64,000 nucleotides of DNA from Sphingobacterium humi (lineage in GTDB: Bacteria; Bacteroidota; Bacteroidia; Sphingobacteriales; Sphingobacteriaceae), in NCBI RefSeq assembly GCF_009768885.1, contig NZ_WSQA01000001.1, positions 248,001 through 312,000 of the forward strand, read 5' to 3'. The notes under the pieces are model-generated. The model ran no database searches, was not told the DNA's origin, and was given only the letters and a program-made list of their open reading frames with translations. Shown here one piece after another: positions 47,988 through 56,058 of this stretch (positions within the stretch are counted from its first letter, which is position 1; each line of letters starts with the position of its first letter). The translations under genes were made by a program, and so were the position numbers.

Positions 47988-49058
47988 TTAGTGTATTATT
48001 AGGGTATCTTGTTTTACTTCATACTGTAGATTGATGCCTGTTTTCTTGATTAAATCCAACACTTCTTCGCACGATTTCTCCTCGAATACGCCGGAACATT
48101 CTTCCTTCAACAGGGCTTTATTTTCAATAATGAGCGTTTTGTTATACCAGCGTTCCAATTTTTTGCTGACCTCCGCGAAGGAATCTCCTTTAAACACCAA
48201 TTTGTTATCTACCCATAAGGCATCTAAGACTTGTTTATCTTCCATGTCTATTTTCTTATAGGCTACCGTTTCTTCGATGTTCGAGGGGCTATGCTGCTGC
48301 TCGGTATGCTTGTTTATTACCTGATGTTTCGTGACCTCAACCTTGTCGCCCGGTTTCAGCAGAAAATCTTTCTCTTCACGCTTCCCGTGCAATTTCAATT
48401 TTACCTGACCTTCAATTAGAGAGGTTACCATCCGCTCATCTTCCGGATAGGCACGCACATTAAAAATGGTTCCCAATACTTGAATATCCATATTATTCAC
48501 CTTCACGGTTAAAGGGAGTTCCTTATTTTTGGCTACCGAAAAATAGCCTTCCCCTACCAGCTCCATGCGTCGGTTTGTTTTGCCGAAGCCATGCTGAATT
48601 TTCAACTGGCTATCGCTGTTTAACCAAACCTCCGTACCATCTTGTAGCTTGAAGTACTTCCGTTCGCCTTTGCTAGAGCTTACCAGTTGCCAATGATTGC
48701 TTTGCATGTTGCGCTGTTGCAGCTGTTGGTAGGCGATCCCCGCAAATACACAAAGCAGAATCGCCGCGGCAATGCCGAGCATCCAATAGCGCTTTTTACT
48801 GCGTATAGGCACTACCCGCAATGGGGTACCCTCCTGTTTGGCGATAAAGTCATTGGGTTTCGATTTTTCGTATAATATTTCTAATTCTGCAGTCTCTTGC
48901 TCATCAGGCTCGTCGGCTTCCATGTATTGACGCAATAATTGCCGGTTTGCATCCGACTTGCTCAATACATCCAAACGACTGCGCTCTGCTTCCGATAGGT
49001 TTCCAGCCATGGCTTTTTGCAAGAGGGTTAAGAATTCTTCGTCTTCCGGGATGTACAT
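47988..49058 (-). CDS. FecR-type anti-sigma factor
   Basis: About 356 residues from the ATG at 49058 (MYIPEDEEF); an upstream ATG at 49091 adds an unlikely extension. A cytoplasmic N-terminal segment (about 1-80) binds the sigma factor; one membrane helix follows (YWMLGIAAAILLCVFAGIAY). The periplasmic FecR domain carries GERKYFKLQDGTEVWLNSDS and VLGTIFNVRAYPED, and the C-terminal DUF4974-like part has FAEVSKKLERWYN. It should hold the upstream-encoded ECF sigma inactive until the STN domain of the adjacent SusC signals substrate. Confidence 0.93.
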   Translation of the reverse strand: MYIPEDEEFLTLLQKAMAGNLSEAERSRLDVLSKSDANRQLLRQYMEADEPDEQETAELEILYEKSKPNDFIAKQEGTPLRVVPIRSKKRYWMLGIAAAILLCVFAGIAYQQLQQRNMQSNHWQLVSSSKGERKYFKLQDGTEVWLNSDSQLKIQHGFGKTNRRMELVGEGYFSVAKNKELPLTVKVNNMDIQVLGTIFNVRAYPEDERMVTSLIEGQVKLKLHGKREEKDFLLKPGDKVEVTKHQVINKHTEQQHSPSNIEETVAYKKIDMEDKQVLDALWVDNKLVFKGDSFAEVSKKLERWYNKTLIIENKALLKEECSGVFEEKSCEEVLDLIKKTGINLQYEVKQDTLIIH

Positions 49059-49163
49059 AATTTTGTTTGGTCTTCCAGTAGCAAGACACATGGAATTCGC
49101 AAAATCCCCAATAAGGCAATAAAAAAATTTAAAATTATTTTTAACAGATAGATTTACAGCTGT

Positions 49164-49721
49164 TTACAAGCTGTCTTTCGGAGCTTTGAGGATCGCCCAT
49201 AACTTGGATAGCGCAATTTGGATGTGCCGATCCACTGTTTTTTTGGAGATATTCATCAGGTCGGCCACTTCCTGGTAGCTGCGTTTTTCTTCTTTCACCA
49301 GCTTAAAGGCCTGCTTTGTTTTCTGTGGTAGCGAGGCAATCGCGGACTCAATGCGCTTCACCCCTTCCGTTTGCATCATGATTTCTTCCGGATGGTTCTG
49401 ATCGAGCAACTCATCCCTAAGCTCCTGCTGATCTACATAAACCACCTGCTTTAACCGCAACATATTCAGACACTTATTCTTTACACTGCGTAATAAATAG
49501 CTCTCTACATTGGATATATGCAGTAAATCGGCCTCCAAATGCCACATCTTCCACATCACCTCCGAGCTAACATCCTGTGCCAAAGCCTTATCCTTCAGAA
49601 AAGTATAGGCATACTGCTCCAAAACCCGATAATTCCGAAGGAAATAGGATTTGAAAACCGTTTCGTTCCGAGCCTGTGCAATCTTAAGTTTTTCCTCTTC
49701 TGATAAAGATTTAAAAAACAT
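49164..49721 (-). CDS. ECF-type RNA polymerase sigma factor
   Basis: A 185-residue sigma-70 family protein from the ATG at 49721 (MFFKSLSEEEKL). The frame runs on to 49877, but that part lies over an intergenic repeat and reads as low-complexity protein. Sigma region 2 spans about 25-95 (VLEQYAYTFLKDKALAQDVSSEVMWKMW) and region 4 about 120-178 (SLPQKTKQAFKLVKEEKRSYQEVADLMNISKKTVDRHI). It pairs with the FecR protein downstream and should activate the STN-SusC operon. Confidence 0.93.
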   Translation of the reverse strand: MFFKSLSEEEKLKIAQARNETVFKSYFLRNYRVLEQYAYTFLKDKALAQDVSSEVMWKMWHLEADLLHISNVESYLLRSVKNKCLNMLRLKQVVYVDQQELRDELLDQNHPEEIMMQTEGVKRIESAIASLPQKTKQAFKLVKEEKRSYQEVADLMNISKKTVDRHIQIALSKLWAILKAPKDSL

Positions 49722-49860
49722 GGTTATACTTAGTGAGGCCGCAAGATAAGCATGTTGAACAAAAAATGGAAATGGAATTTTGGTGGAGGAGGTGGGGAAA
49801 GGCCGAATTTGTGAGGGGGTTGTTAAAGGGATGCTTTTTCTTTCTCCCATTCTAGATCCC

Positions 49861-49925
49861 TTTCTCTCCCCTTTCACAGCCGTATTAATCCCCTTTGCAA
49901 AGGGCGGTGATAGGGCTGTGAAAGG
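49861..49925. repeat. Dispersed palindromic intergenic repeat (copy 2)
   Basis: Perfect 12-nt inverted arms, CCTTTCACAGCC (49870-49881) and GGCTGTGAAAGG (49914-49925), enclose the 14-nt palindrome CCCTTTGCAAAGGG (49891-49904). It resembles the block at 17331-17381, where the outer arms are degenerate. It lies in the 262-nt gap between the SDR stop and the sigma start; the rest of that gap is purine/pyrimidine-skewed with no gene. Confidence 0.7.
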
Positions 49926-49983
49926 AGCGTGAAGAGGGAATGGTTTGTGGGGGGTGGGGAGAATGGTTTAGTTAAAAATAATT

Positions 49984-50739
49984 TTAAAATGTAATTGTTA
50001 GTCCACCATCAACGATTAGATTTATTCCTGTTATATAGGATGCATCTGGCCCTGCGAGAAAATGTATAACACCAGCAACTTCTTCGGGCCTTCCTGCTCT
50101 TTTTAATGGTAAATGGTCATATTTGATGTAGTTATCATAAAACCAAGTTGTTTCAAGTTCATTAACTCCAAATTCATTTCTTGCTAAAGGTGCATCAATA
50201 AATCCAGGAGCAACCGTATTTGCTAATATCTTGCGTGGAGCAAGCTCGAGAGCTAATGAGCGGGTGAATTGATTAATCGCAGCTTTCGCTACAGCATAGC
50301 CTGAACTTCCCTGTTCAGCACGAAAGGCATGAATGGAGGTAATGTTAATGACTCTTCCCCCATTTTTCATTAATGGAACTAACATTCGGCAGGTTTTAAT
50401 TGTACCATATAGCATGACTTGCAAGCCAGCGTCCCAGGCATCAAATTCGGAGCCTAGAATAGACTGATTTACTGGTATACCGATACTATTAATCAAGACA
50501 TCAAATTCTCCAAACAGCGAAGAAATCTGCTTCGATAAGTTTAGAATCTCTTCTTCAAATTGAACATCAACATATACACTATAATGCCCCGTCCCTGCTA
50601 AACTATCCCGAACTTGCTCTGCGCCTAATTTATCATTTGATGCAATCATAACTTGGCATCCTTCCTTTGCAAAGCGGATAGCCGTTGCTTTTCCAATGCC
50701 GGAAGAGCCCCCTAAAACAATAATCTTTTTCCGTTCCAT
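49984..50739 (-). CDS. Short-chain dehydrogenase/reductase
   Basis: A 251-residue cytoplasmic NAD(P)-dependent oxidoreductase. Cofactor motif GGSSGIG (10-16) and catalytic S135, Y148 and K152 (GYAVAKAA) are intact; the usual NNAG is NSIG. Last gene of the right-hand operon, 6 nt after another SDR. In the company of an acid-sugar dehydratase it may oxidise an aldose to its lactone or a 3-deoxy-keto acid; the substrate is unknown. Confidence 0.88.
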   Translation of the reverse strand: MERKKIIVLGGSSGIGKATAIRFAKEGCQVMIASNDKLGAEQVRDSLAGTGHYSVYVDVQFEEEILNLSKQISSLFGEFDVLINSIGIPVNQSILGSEFDAWDAGLQVMLYGTIKTCRMLVPLMKNGGRVINITSIHAFRAEQGSSGYAVAKAAINQFTRSLALELAPRKILANTVAPGFIDAPLARNEFGVNELETTWFYDNYIKYDHLPLKRAGRPEEVAGVIHFLAGPDASYITGINLIVDGGLTITF

Positions 50740-50745
50740 AGTGAT

Positions 50746-51513
50746 TTAATAAGTTGCTCTACCTCCTGAAATATCATAAATGAAACCTGTAGAAAAGCTG
50801 TTTTCTGGCGATACAATAAATGTAGCTATGGCTGCTACCTCCTCAACCGTACCCAATCTTTTCATGGGTATCTTCTCGGTCATATACGCTAATTGTTCGG
50901 GGGCTGTATCTTCGTTCATGGCTGTTTTAACAACCGCAGGAGCTAAACCATTCACTGTGATACCCTTTTCGGCAAATTCCTTCCCTAACCCCTTTACTAA
51001 GCCAATTACACCGGATTTACTGGCGGAATAACCTGCCATGTTTGGATTCCCCTCTTTCCCAGCAATGGATGCAATAAGTAATAGACGACCATACTGTTCT
51101 TTTGCCATATACTTCAATGCATATTTTGCAACCAGAAAAGCACCAAACAAATTAATCTGGCAAACTTGCTGGAACGAATCAAAAGAATAATCTGTAATGG
51201 ACGTGCCTGTTGGCCCTACTATTCCCGCAGAATTAATTACAACATCAATTTTGCCATATGCCGCATAGGTCTTAGCCATGGCTTGCTGGACGGATTGCTC
51301 ATTCGCAATATCCACCACTATAGTACTGCATTCCCAATGGTTAGCAGAAAACTGCTCCTTTATATCGGATAATTTCTTTTCATTGATATCGAATATGATA
51401 ACTTGGGCACCTTCAAGCGCTAAACGGAGACTAATTGCTTTCCCTATTCCATCTGCCCCTCCCGTAATTATGGCTACTTGATTTTTGAAACGATTAAATT
51501 GGTTTTTTTCCAT
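50746..51513 (-). CDS. Short-chain dehydrogenase/reductase (second)
   Basis: About 255 residues from the ATG at 51513 (MEKNQFNRF); the frame upstream to 51561 would need a TTG start and overlap the previous gene. GGADGIG (18-24), an acidic residue at the end of strand 2 (FDIN, D42) that favours NAD over NADP, and catalytic S149, Y162 and K166 (GYSASKSG) are seen. It is distinct from its neighbour at 49984. In known oxidative sugar pathways one SDR makes the lactone and another oxidises the 2-keto-3-deoxy acid; assigning either step here is inference. Confidence 0.87.
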   Translation of the reverse strand: MEKNQFNRFKNQVAIITGGADGIGKAISLRLALEGAQVIIFDINEKKLSDIKEQFSANHWECSTIVVDIANEQSVQQAMAKTYAAYGKIDVVINSAGIVGPTGTSITDYSFDSFQQVCQINLFGAFLVAKYALKYMAKEQYGRLLLIASIAGKEGNPNMAGYSASKSGVIGLVKGLGKEFAEKGITVNGLAPAVVKTAMNEDTAPEQLAYMTEKIPMKRLGTVEEVAAIATFIVSPENSFSTGFIYDISGGRATY

Positions 51514-51523
51514 TTTTGATCTT

Positions 51524-52699
51524 TTAAAACGACGATGAATGATAAAAAGCTTTACCCTCAATCTTGATTTCTACATCAACAAGATATTTCGCTAAGCGCT
51601 TCGTATCTATTTCTACTCCTAAACCATGGCTTTCAGTTAAATGAATCAGCCCTTCCTGATCACGTTCAATTTTATTTTTAGTAATACTGGTTGCCAAATC
51701 TTTAGGTTCAACAGGATATTCACAGATAAAATCGGGTTCAATTCCTATGAATGGTTGTAAAGAAGCGCTGAGTGCTAGGTGTGATGTGAAAGTATGGTTC
51801 ACATATTTTATTCCTTTTGTTTGCGATAAATCACATACTCTTTTTGCTGCTGAAATTCCTCCAATTCGCCCGGTATCAATTTGAATAAATTGCAAACCTC
51901 CATAGCTAATCATTGCTTCTGCTTGAACATAATTATTGCATCCTTCCCCAGCTGCTAAAGCCACCTTTGGCAAGGAAACCGCTAATGCTCGATAAGGGGT
52001 TAAAGCCAAGTTTGCGAAGGGTTCTTCTAACCAATATACCTGAACATCTTTTAAGGCTTGTAGCCTTTTTTGGGCTTCTTGGACGTTCTCGCCCCAATAG
52101 GTACCAATATCCACCATTAAATAAGCATCCTTTCCTAAGCCTTCTCGCGCGGCTTGAAACTGCGCTACATCTTGCGCTACTGTACCTTTACCAATTGGCC
52201 CCCAGCCAAATTTCACGGCAGCATATCCTTGACTTCTGGATTCCTTAGCTTTTAAATAGGTTTCTTGCGGCGTTATACCAAATAATTGGGAAGCATAAGG
52301 CATTTTAGGGTAAGTTTTTTTATAGCCTAACAGATGATATACGGGCTCCTGCTGCGCTTTGCCTAAAAGATCCCAAAGGGCGATATCTATGCCGGAATAC
52401 GTATGATCTGCTTGCAACAAATCGAAGCAATGCTCGTGAACCTTTTGTTTTATTTTATAAATATCGGCAGCACTATTCAGTTCCATCCCTTCAACAGCAT
52501 AGCGAACGGGTTTGCAAGCACTATGGGACATGGGGCATATATAAGCTGCTAAGGAGGTTAATGGCGAAGCTTCACATTCTCCCCATCCTTCCAAACCGGC
52601 AGCCTGCACCCGAACTAATAAAGCATCTTGGCTTCCATCACCAATATCAAGGACCTCAGGCATGCGGAGGTAAAAAAAATCTACACGTTCAATTTTCAT
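51524..52699 (-). CDS. Enolase-superfamily acid-sugar dehydratase (mandelate-racemase type)
   Basis: A 391-residue cytoplasmic enzyme with the enolase-superfamily capping domain and barrel. Metal ligands are visible at D197 (VDIGTYW), in WLEEP (E225/E226) and E252 (GEGC). The base set is K163 (AVKFGWG) and the D275-H302 dyad (QIDTG, NHTF), typical of the mandelate racemase subgroup. Members with this set often dehydrate sugar acids such as fuconate, rhamnonate or galactarate to 2-keto-3-deoxy acids. Its start overlaps the previous stop by 4 nt. The substrate is not known, but the surrounding dehydrogenases point to a dehydratase rather than a racemase. Confidence 0.87.
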   Translation of the reverse strand: MKIERVDFFYLRMPEVLDIGDGSQDALLVRVQAAGLEGWGECEASPLTSLAAYICPMSHSACKPVRYAVEGMELNSAADIYKIKQKVHEHCFDLLQADHTYSGIDIALWDLLGKAQQEPVYHLLGYKKTYPKMPYASQLFGITPQETYLKAKESRSQGYAAVKFGWGPIGKGTVAQDVAQFQAAREGLGKDAYLMVDIGTYWGENVQEAQKRLQALKDVQVYWLEEPFANLALTPYRALAVSLPKVALAAGEGCNNYVQAEAMISYGGLQFIQIDTGRIGGISAAKRVCDLSQTKGIKYVNHTFTSHLALSASLQPFIGIEPDFICEYPVEPKDLATSITKNKIERDQEGLIHLTESHGLGVEIDTKRLAKYLVDVEIKIEGKAFYHSSSF

Positions 52700-53604
52700 A
52701 TGTTTAATCCAGCATATAGGTTAATAGTTGTTTTTAGCTCTTCAGCAGGCGCTAAGACAGTGCACTGTGCTAATTTTGCTGCTTCAGCGACAGAGACCGG
52801 CATGGCTGTTGCAGGCTCTAAGATGGCGACATAATGCCCCCGAAACTGCCCATAGGATGCGAAGTACCATTCAAATGGGAAGACATTTTTATCATAGGAA
52901 TACGTAAATCGATGGGCTCCGTTTTCTGACAGCAAACTCATTTCTCCAACCTGCGTATCATATAAATAAAAAAAGTCCATCGCACCTTGTTTTGGCGGTA
53001 CCTGAGCAAAGTCAATACCTTCCTGGACTGGCCATTCAAATTCTGCAGTTGATTGCAGCCTATTCGAACTGGAGTCAACCCCCTTCGCCTTTATAGCTGA
53101 ACTTTTTAAATAATCACCTTCTGAAATTTGAAGGGCGGCGTGTTGTTTCCACAAAAAGTGTCTTTTCTCGGCAGTTGTATTTTTGATTCGATACCTGCAG
53201 ATTACGCTTGGTTCATCATCTACCAATGAAATTTCTTTCTCATACAATAAACCACTGATGCTCATGATGCCATGAAGAATTATTTTATTTTCACTCACTT
53301 CACAATTCAGTGCAGTAGTCCAAAGTTCACCATGGTCAGGGTAGCTTAAAAGATCAACCAGCTCTGGAATATCATTAGGCAATAACTCATCTATACCTCC
53401 CCAAAAGTTTGAATCATAGTCTGCACCTGTTTCGCATTTTTGAAGCGGCAAGTCGTTATTATGCCATAGAAACTCTTTATTTAACTTCTTATTCACGAGG
53501 CTAGTAATTTTTCCGCCAGCAGCAGGAAATACCTCAACGCGAAGCCAATCATTTTCTAAAATGAATAATTTCAAACCATTACGTTCTAATTCTTGAACTT
53601 TCAT
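52696..53604 (-). CDS. Aldose-1-epimerase-like (galactose-mutarotase fold) protein
   Basis: A 302-residue protein without a signal peptide and with the galactose-mutarotase beta-sandwich pattern: LRVEVFPAAGGKITSLVNKK near the N terminus, SYPDHGELWT in the middle, and FLWKQHAAL and FPFEWYF further on. It may interconvert sugar anomers or open a lactone for the oxidative pathway encoded alongside; proteins of this fold vary widely, so the reaction is open. Start and end are packed against its neighbours (5-nt gap before, 4-nt overlap after). Confidence 0.75.
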   Translation of the reverse strand: MKVQELERNGLKLFILENDWLRVEVFPAAGGKITSLVNKKLNKEFLWHNNDLPLQKCETGADYDSNFWGGIDELLPNDIPELVDLLSYPDHGELWTTALNCEVSENKIILHGIMSISGLLYEKEISLVDDEPSVICRYRIKNTTAEKRHFLWKQHAALQISEGDYLKSSAIKAKGVDSSSNRLQSTAEFEWPVQEGIDFAQVPPKQGAMDFFYLYDTQVGEMSLLSENGAHRFTYSYDKNVFPFEWYFASYGQFRGHYVAILEPATAMPVSVAEAAKLAQCTVLAPAEELKTTINLYAGLNI

Positions 53605-53609
53605 AGGTT

Positions 53610-54383
53610 CTATTTTTGAATGAAATATTCGTTTAATAAAGTTGCCAACAAATTGTCATGAGGATAGCTAAACCCGAGGTGTTGTCTATATCCTTCGGCA
53701 TATGCAACCCCAACTTTCGCTCCGTTACGCGCGGAAAAAGAACGCATCATTTCTACAAATTCATCAACTTTAGAAATTGACCTTAACCAGTCACGTTGAC
53801 TTTTATGCTGAATTAGCATTTCTGTTTTCGTTTCCATGTAGGCTGAAATATCAATAAAAAAGTCAGATTCAACAGGCTTACCAAATCGATCCATGCCTTG
53901 AACAGCATCCGCATAATACAAATGAGGAACTTTTTCTAAAATGGGGAATTCACCAACTTTTAGGTTTGGAATGGTCGCTGCCATACAAGCAGATTGCGCT
54001 AAGTTTGAACTTATTTCATGATCTAGCATATAATCTTGGGGACTTGCTGTAATAACAATATCGGGTTGAACTTCTCTAAAAAGGTTGATAACCCGATTTA
54101 ATGTAGATTTATCATAGGATATATAAAGATCTTCACTTTCCATGCAATAATAAGCAGCACCTATTACGGCTGCCGCTGCTGCCCCTTCCAGGCGACGAAT
54201 GTTTGAAATCTCTTCCGGTCCTATAACCATAGATCCCGCCTGGCCTGGAGTCATAGAGGCGATTACAACATGACAACCTTTACTTTGCAAGGCAGCCAAG
54301 GTACCACCGCTAAGAATCTCCGCATCATCTGGATGAGCCATTAAGCATAGTATGGTGTATTTTTTTCGATTTTCTTTTTTCAT
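53610..54383 (-). CDS. PIG-L/LmbE-family deacetylase
   Basis: A 257-residue zinc-dependent deacetylase of the GlcNAc-phosphatidylinositol de-N-acetylase family. The zinc/catalytic motif AHPDDAE (H17, D19, D20) is intact, followed by SGGTLAALQSKG; SPQDYMLDHEISSNLAQ carries the second metal-site His. No signal peptide is seen, so it acts in the cytoplasm. With a GH20 hexosaminidase upstream in the same operon, de-N-acetylation of an imported amino sugar or its oxidised form is a reasonable guess; this is inference from context. Confidence 0.88.
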   Translation of the reverse strand: MKKENRKKYTILCLMAHPDDAEILSGGTLAALQSKGCHVVIASMTPGQAGSMVIGPEEISNIRRLEGAAAAAVIGAAYYCMESEDLYISYDKSTLNRVINLFREVQPDIVITASPQDYMLDHEISSNLAQSACMAATIPNLKVGEFPILEKVPHLYYADAVQGMDRFGKPVESDFFIDISAYMETKTEMLIQHKSQRDWLRSISKVDEFVEMMRSFSARNGAKVGVAYAEGYRQHLGFSYPHDNLLATLLNEYFIQK

Positions 54384-54423
54384 AATAATTAAGGTTTATG
54401 ATAACTCATTGGTTCCTTAGCAT

Positions 54424-56049
54424 TTACCACCAAAGGATATACAGGCATAGGTAAATGAATAGCATGATAGCCCACCATAATTCTACAGACTGCCAAATCG
54501 GGCGCTCTTTTTCATGCTGCGGCAAACGAATCATCGATTTATTCCATAAATAGGGTTTAATCTCTTCGACGGGTCTTGGTGCCGAAGCATAGCTAAACAC
54601 CAGCATAAGCAGGGCACAGAAGAATTGCGTTATTCCTCCGATGACATAAAAATTCTGGAGGCTAAAGGCACGGATTGTCGCATCAGAAAAAAGGGTGGGA
54701 ATTACGAGATATTGAATACAAGCGCCTAATGGGATTCCAATAAGTAATACCATAAGCGCAGCAAAGGGAGTTGTTCTTTTCCAGAACATACCAAAAATAA
54801 AGCAAGTAGCAATTGGCACTGCCATATAAGTTGACAAGGATTGGAAATAAATAAAAATGCCTCCAAATTTTCCGATTAATGGTGCATAAAAAACACTAAA
54901 CAACATTAAAATTAACGTACTCCATTTACCAACTTTGATTAATTGCTTATCCTCTGCCGTTTTATTAATCCATTTTTTGTAAACATCATAGGTAATCAGG
55001 GTAGAAATTGAGTTCAAAAAAGCAGAAATAGTAGACATTACTGCGCCTAGGATTCCAATAATAATAAGCCCCTGCATGCCCACAGGAACCAGCTTTGCGA
55101 TGAGTAAGGGGTAAACATTATCGATTTGATCCGCTTTAATTATAAACTCTGAAAATCCTGTTTCAGCTAACGCTCTACCAATCATTCCTGGAAAAACTTC
55201 TAAAAATGGACGCAAGAGCACAAAACCCAATGCAAACACAATCGCCATTCTGGTATCCCATTCTGTTTTTGCCCCAAAACCGCGTTGAACCAAGGATTGG
55301 TTAATGCAGGAATAGTAGAGTTGCAAATTAAATAAGGAAAATAAGACGGCATGCCATGGCATAATCGGGGTGTCTAATTCTTGCATCAAATGAAAACCGC
55401 CAGGAGCATGATCTACGATATCCTGCCAACCGTTTGGCAATTTGTTGATACCTAAATAAAACAATACGGCACCAGCAGCAAACATTAAGACAAATTGTAA
55501 AACGGAAGCACTGACCATGGAGGACATGCCTCCAAAAATGGTAATGACGCCAGATACTAAGGCTAAAATGAGCACCCCAGCCCAAATAGGCACATCATAT
55601 ATCACCTCAAATAGCTTTGCCCCGCCATATAAGACTACAGCAAGGCTTAAGAAGATATAACTTAGTAATAGTAGGATACTGAAAACATCCTGGCTTCTTT
55701 TGTCAAAACGAGCGCCTAAGTATTGCGGCATCGTAACGATGCCGTTTCGTAAATACATAGGAAAGAAAATGTAAATTAAGAAGGTAAATACAAAGATGGC
55801 ATTCAAATAAGAATTTACAAGAGGCAAGCCAACTTGATAGCCCATTCCATTCATTCCAATCAACTGCTCTGAATTTAAACCTGTTGAGACATAAGCCATG
55901 CCTATCGCCCACCAGGATAATTGCCCCTTTGATGTAAAGTAATTGGCAGCATCTCCAGCTTTAGCCTTTTTACTTGACCAAATTCCAATAATGGCAATTA
56001 ATAAAAAATAGCCTAGTATCGTAATGAAATCTATACTGTTTATTTGCAT
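54424..56049 (-). CDS. Sodium/solute symporter (SSS family)
   Basis: A 541-residue inner-membrane transporter of the SGLT-like family with about 13-14 hydrophobic helices. Family segments are SWWAIGMAYVSTGLNSEQLIG near the N terminus, GFGAKTEWDTRMAI, and GILGAVMSTISAFLNSISTL. Sugar, uronate and sialic-acid transporters of PULs belong here. It should carry the monosaccharide freed in the periplasm by the GH20 and the 900-residue protein into the cytoplasm, where the enzymes encoded next would oxidise it. Gaps are 9 nt before and 40 nt after. Confidence 0.93.
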   Translation of the reverse strand: MQINSIDFITILGYFLLIAIIGIWSSKKAKAGDAANYFTSKGQLSWWAIGMAYVSTGLNSEQLIGMNGMGYQVGLPLVNSYLNAIFVFTFLIYIFFPMYLRNGIVTMPQYLGARFDKRSQDVFSILLLLSYIFLSLAVVLYGGAKLFEVIYDVPIWAGVLILALVSGVITIFGGMSSMVSASVLQFVLMFAAGAVLFYLGINKLPNGWQDIVDHAPGGFHLMQELDTPIMPWHAVLFSLFNLQLYYSCINQSLVQRGFGAKTEWDTRMAIVFALGFVLLRPFLEVFPGMIGRALAETGFSEFIIKADQIDNVYPLLIAKLVPVGMQGLIIIGILGAVMSTISAFLNSISTLITYDVYKKWINKTAEDKQLIKVGKWSTLILMLFSVFYAPLIGKFGGIFIYFQSLSTYMAVPIATCFIFGMFWKRTTPFAALMVLLIGIPLGACIQYLVIPTLFSDATIRAFSLQNFYVIGGITQFFCALLMLVFSYASAPRPVEEIKPYLWNKSMIRLPQHEKERPIWQSVELWWAIMLFIYLCLYILWW

Positions 56050-56058
56050 CGTTCAGTT

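Noticed and set aside
49722-49877. N-terminal extension of the sigma factor to 49877
   Set aside because: The extra 52 residues are low in complexity, lie over a palindromic intergenic repeat and have no sigma homology; the ATG at 49721 gives a normal ECF length.
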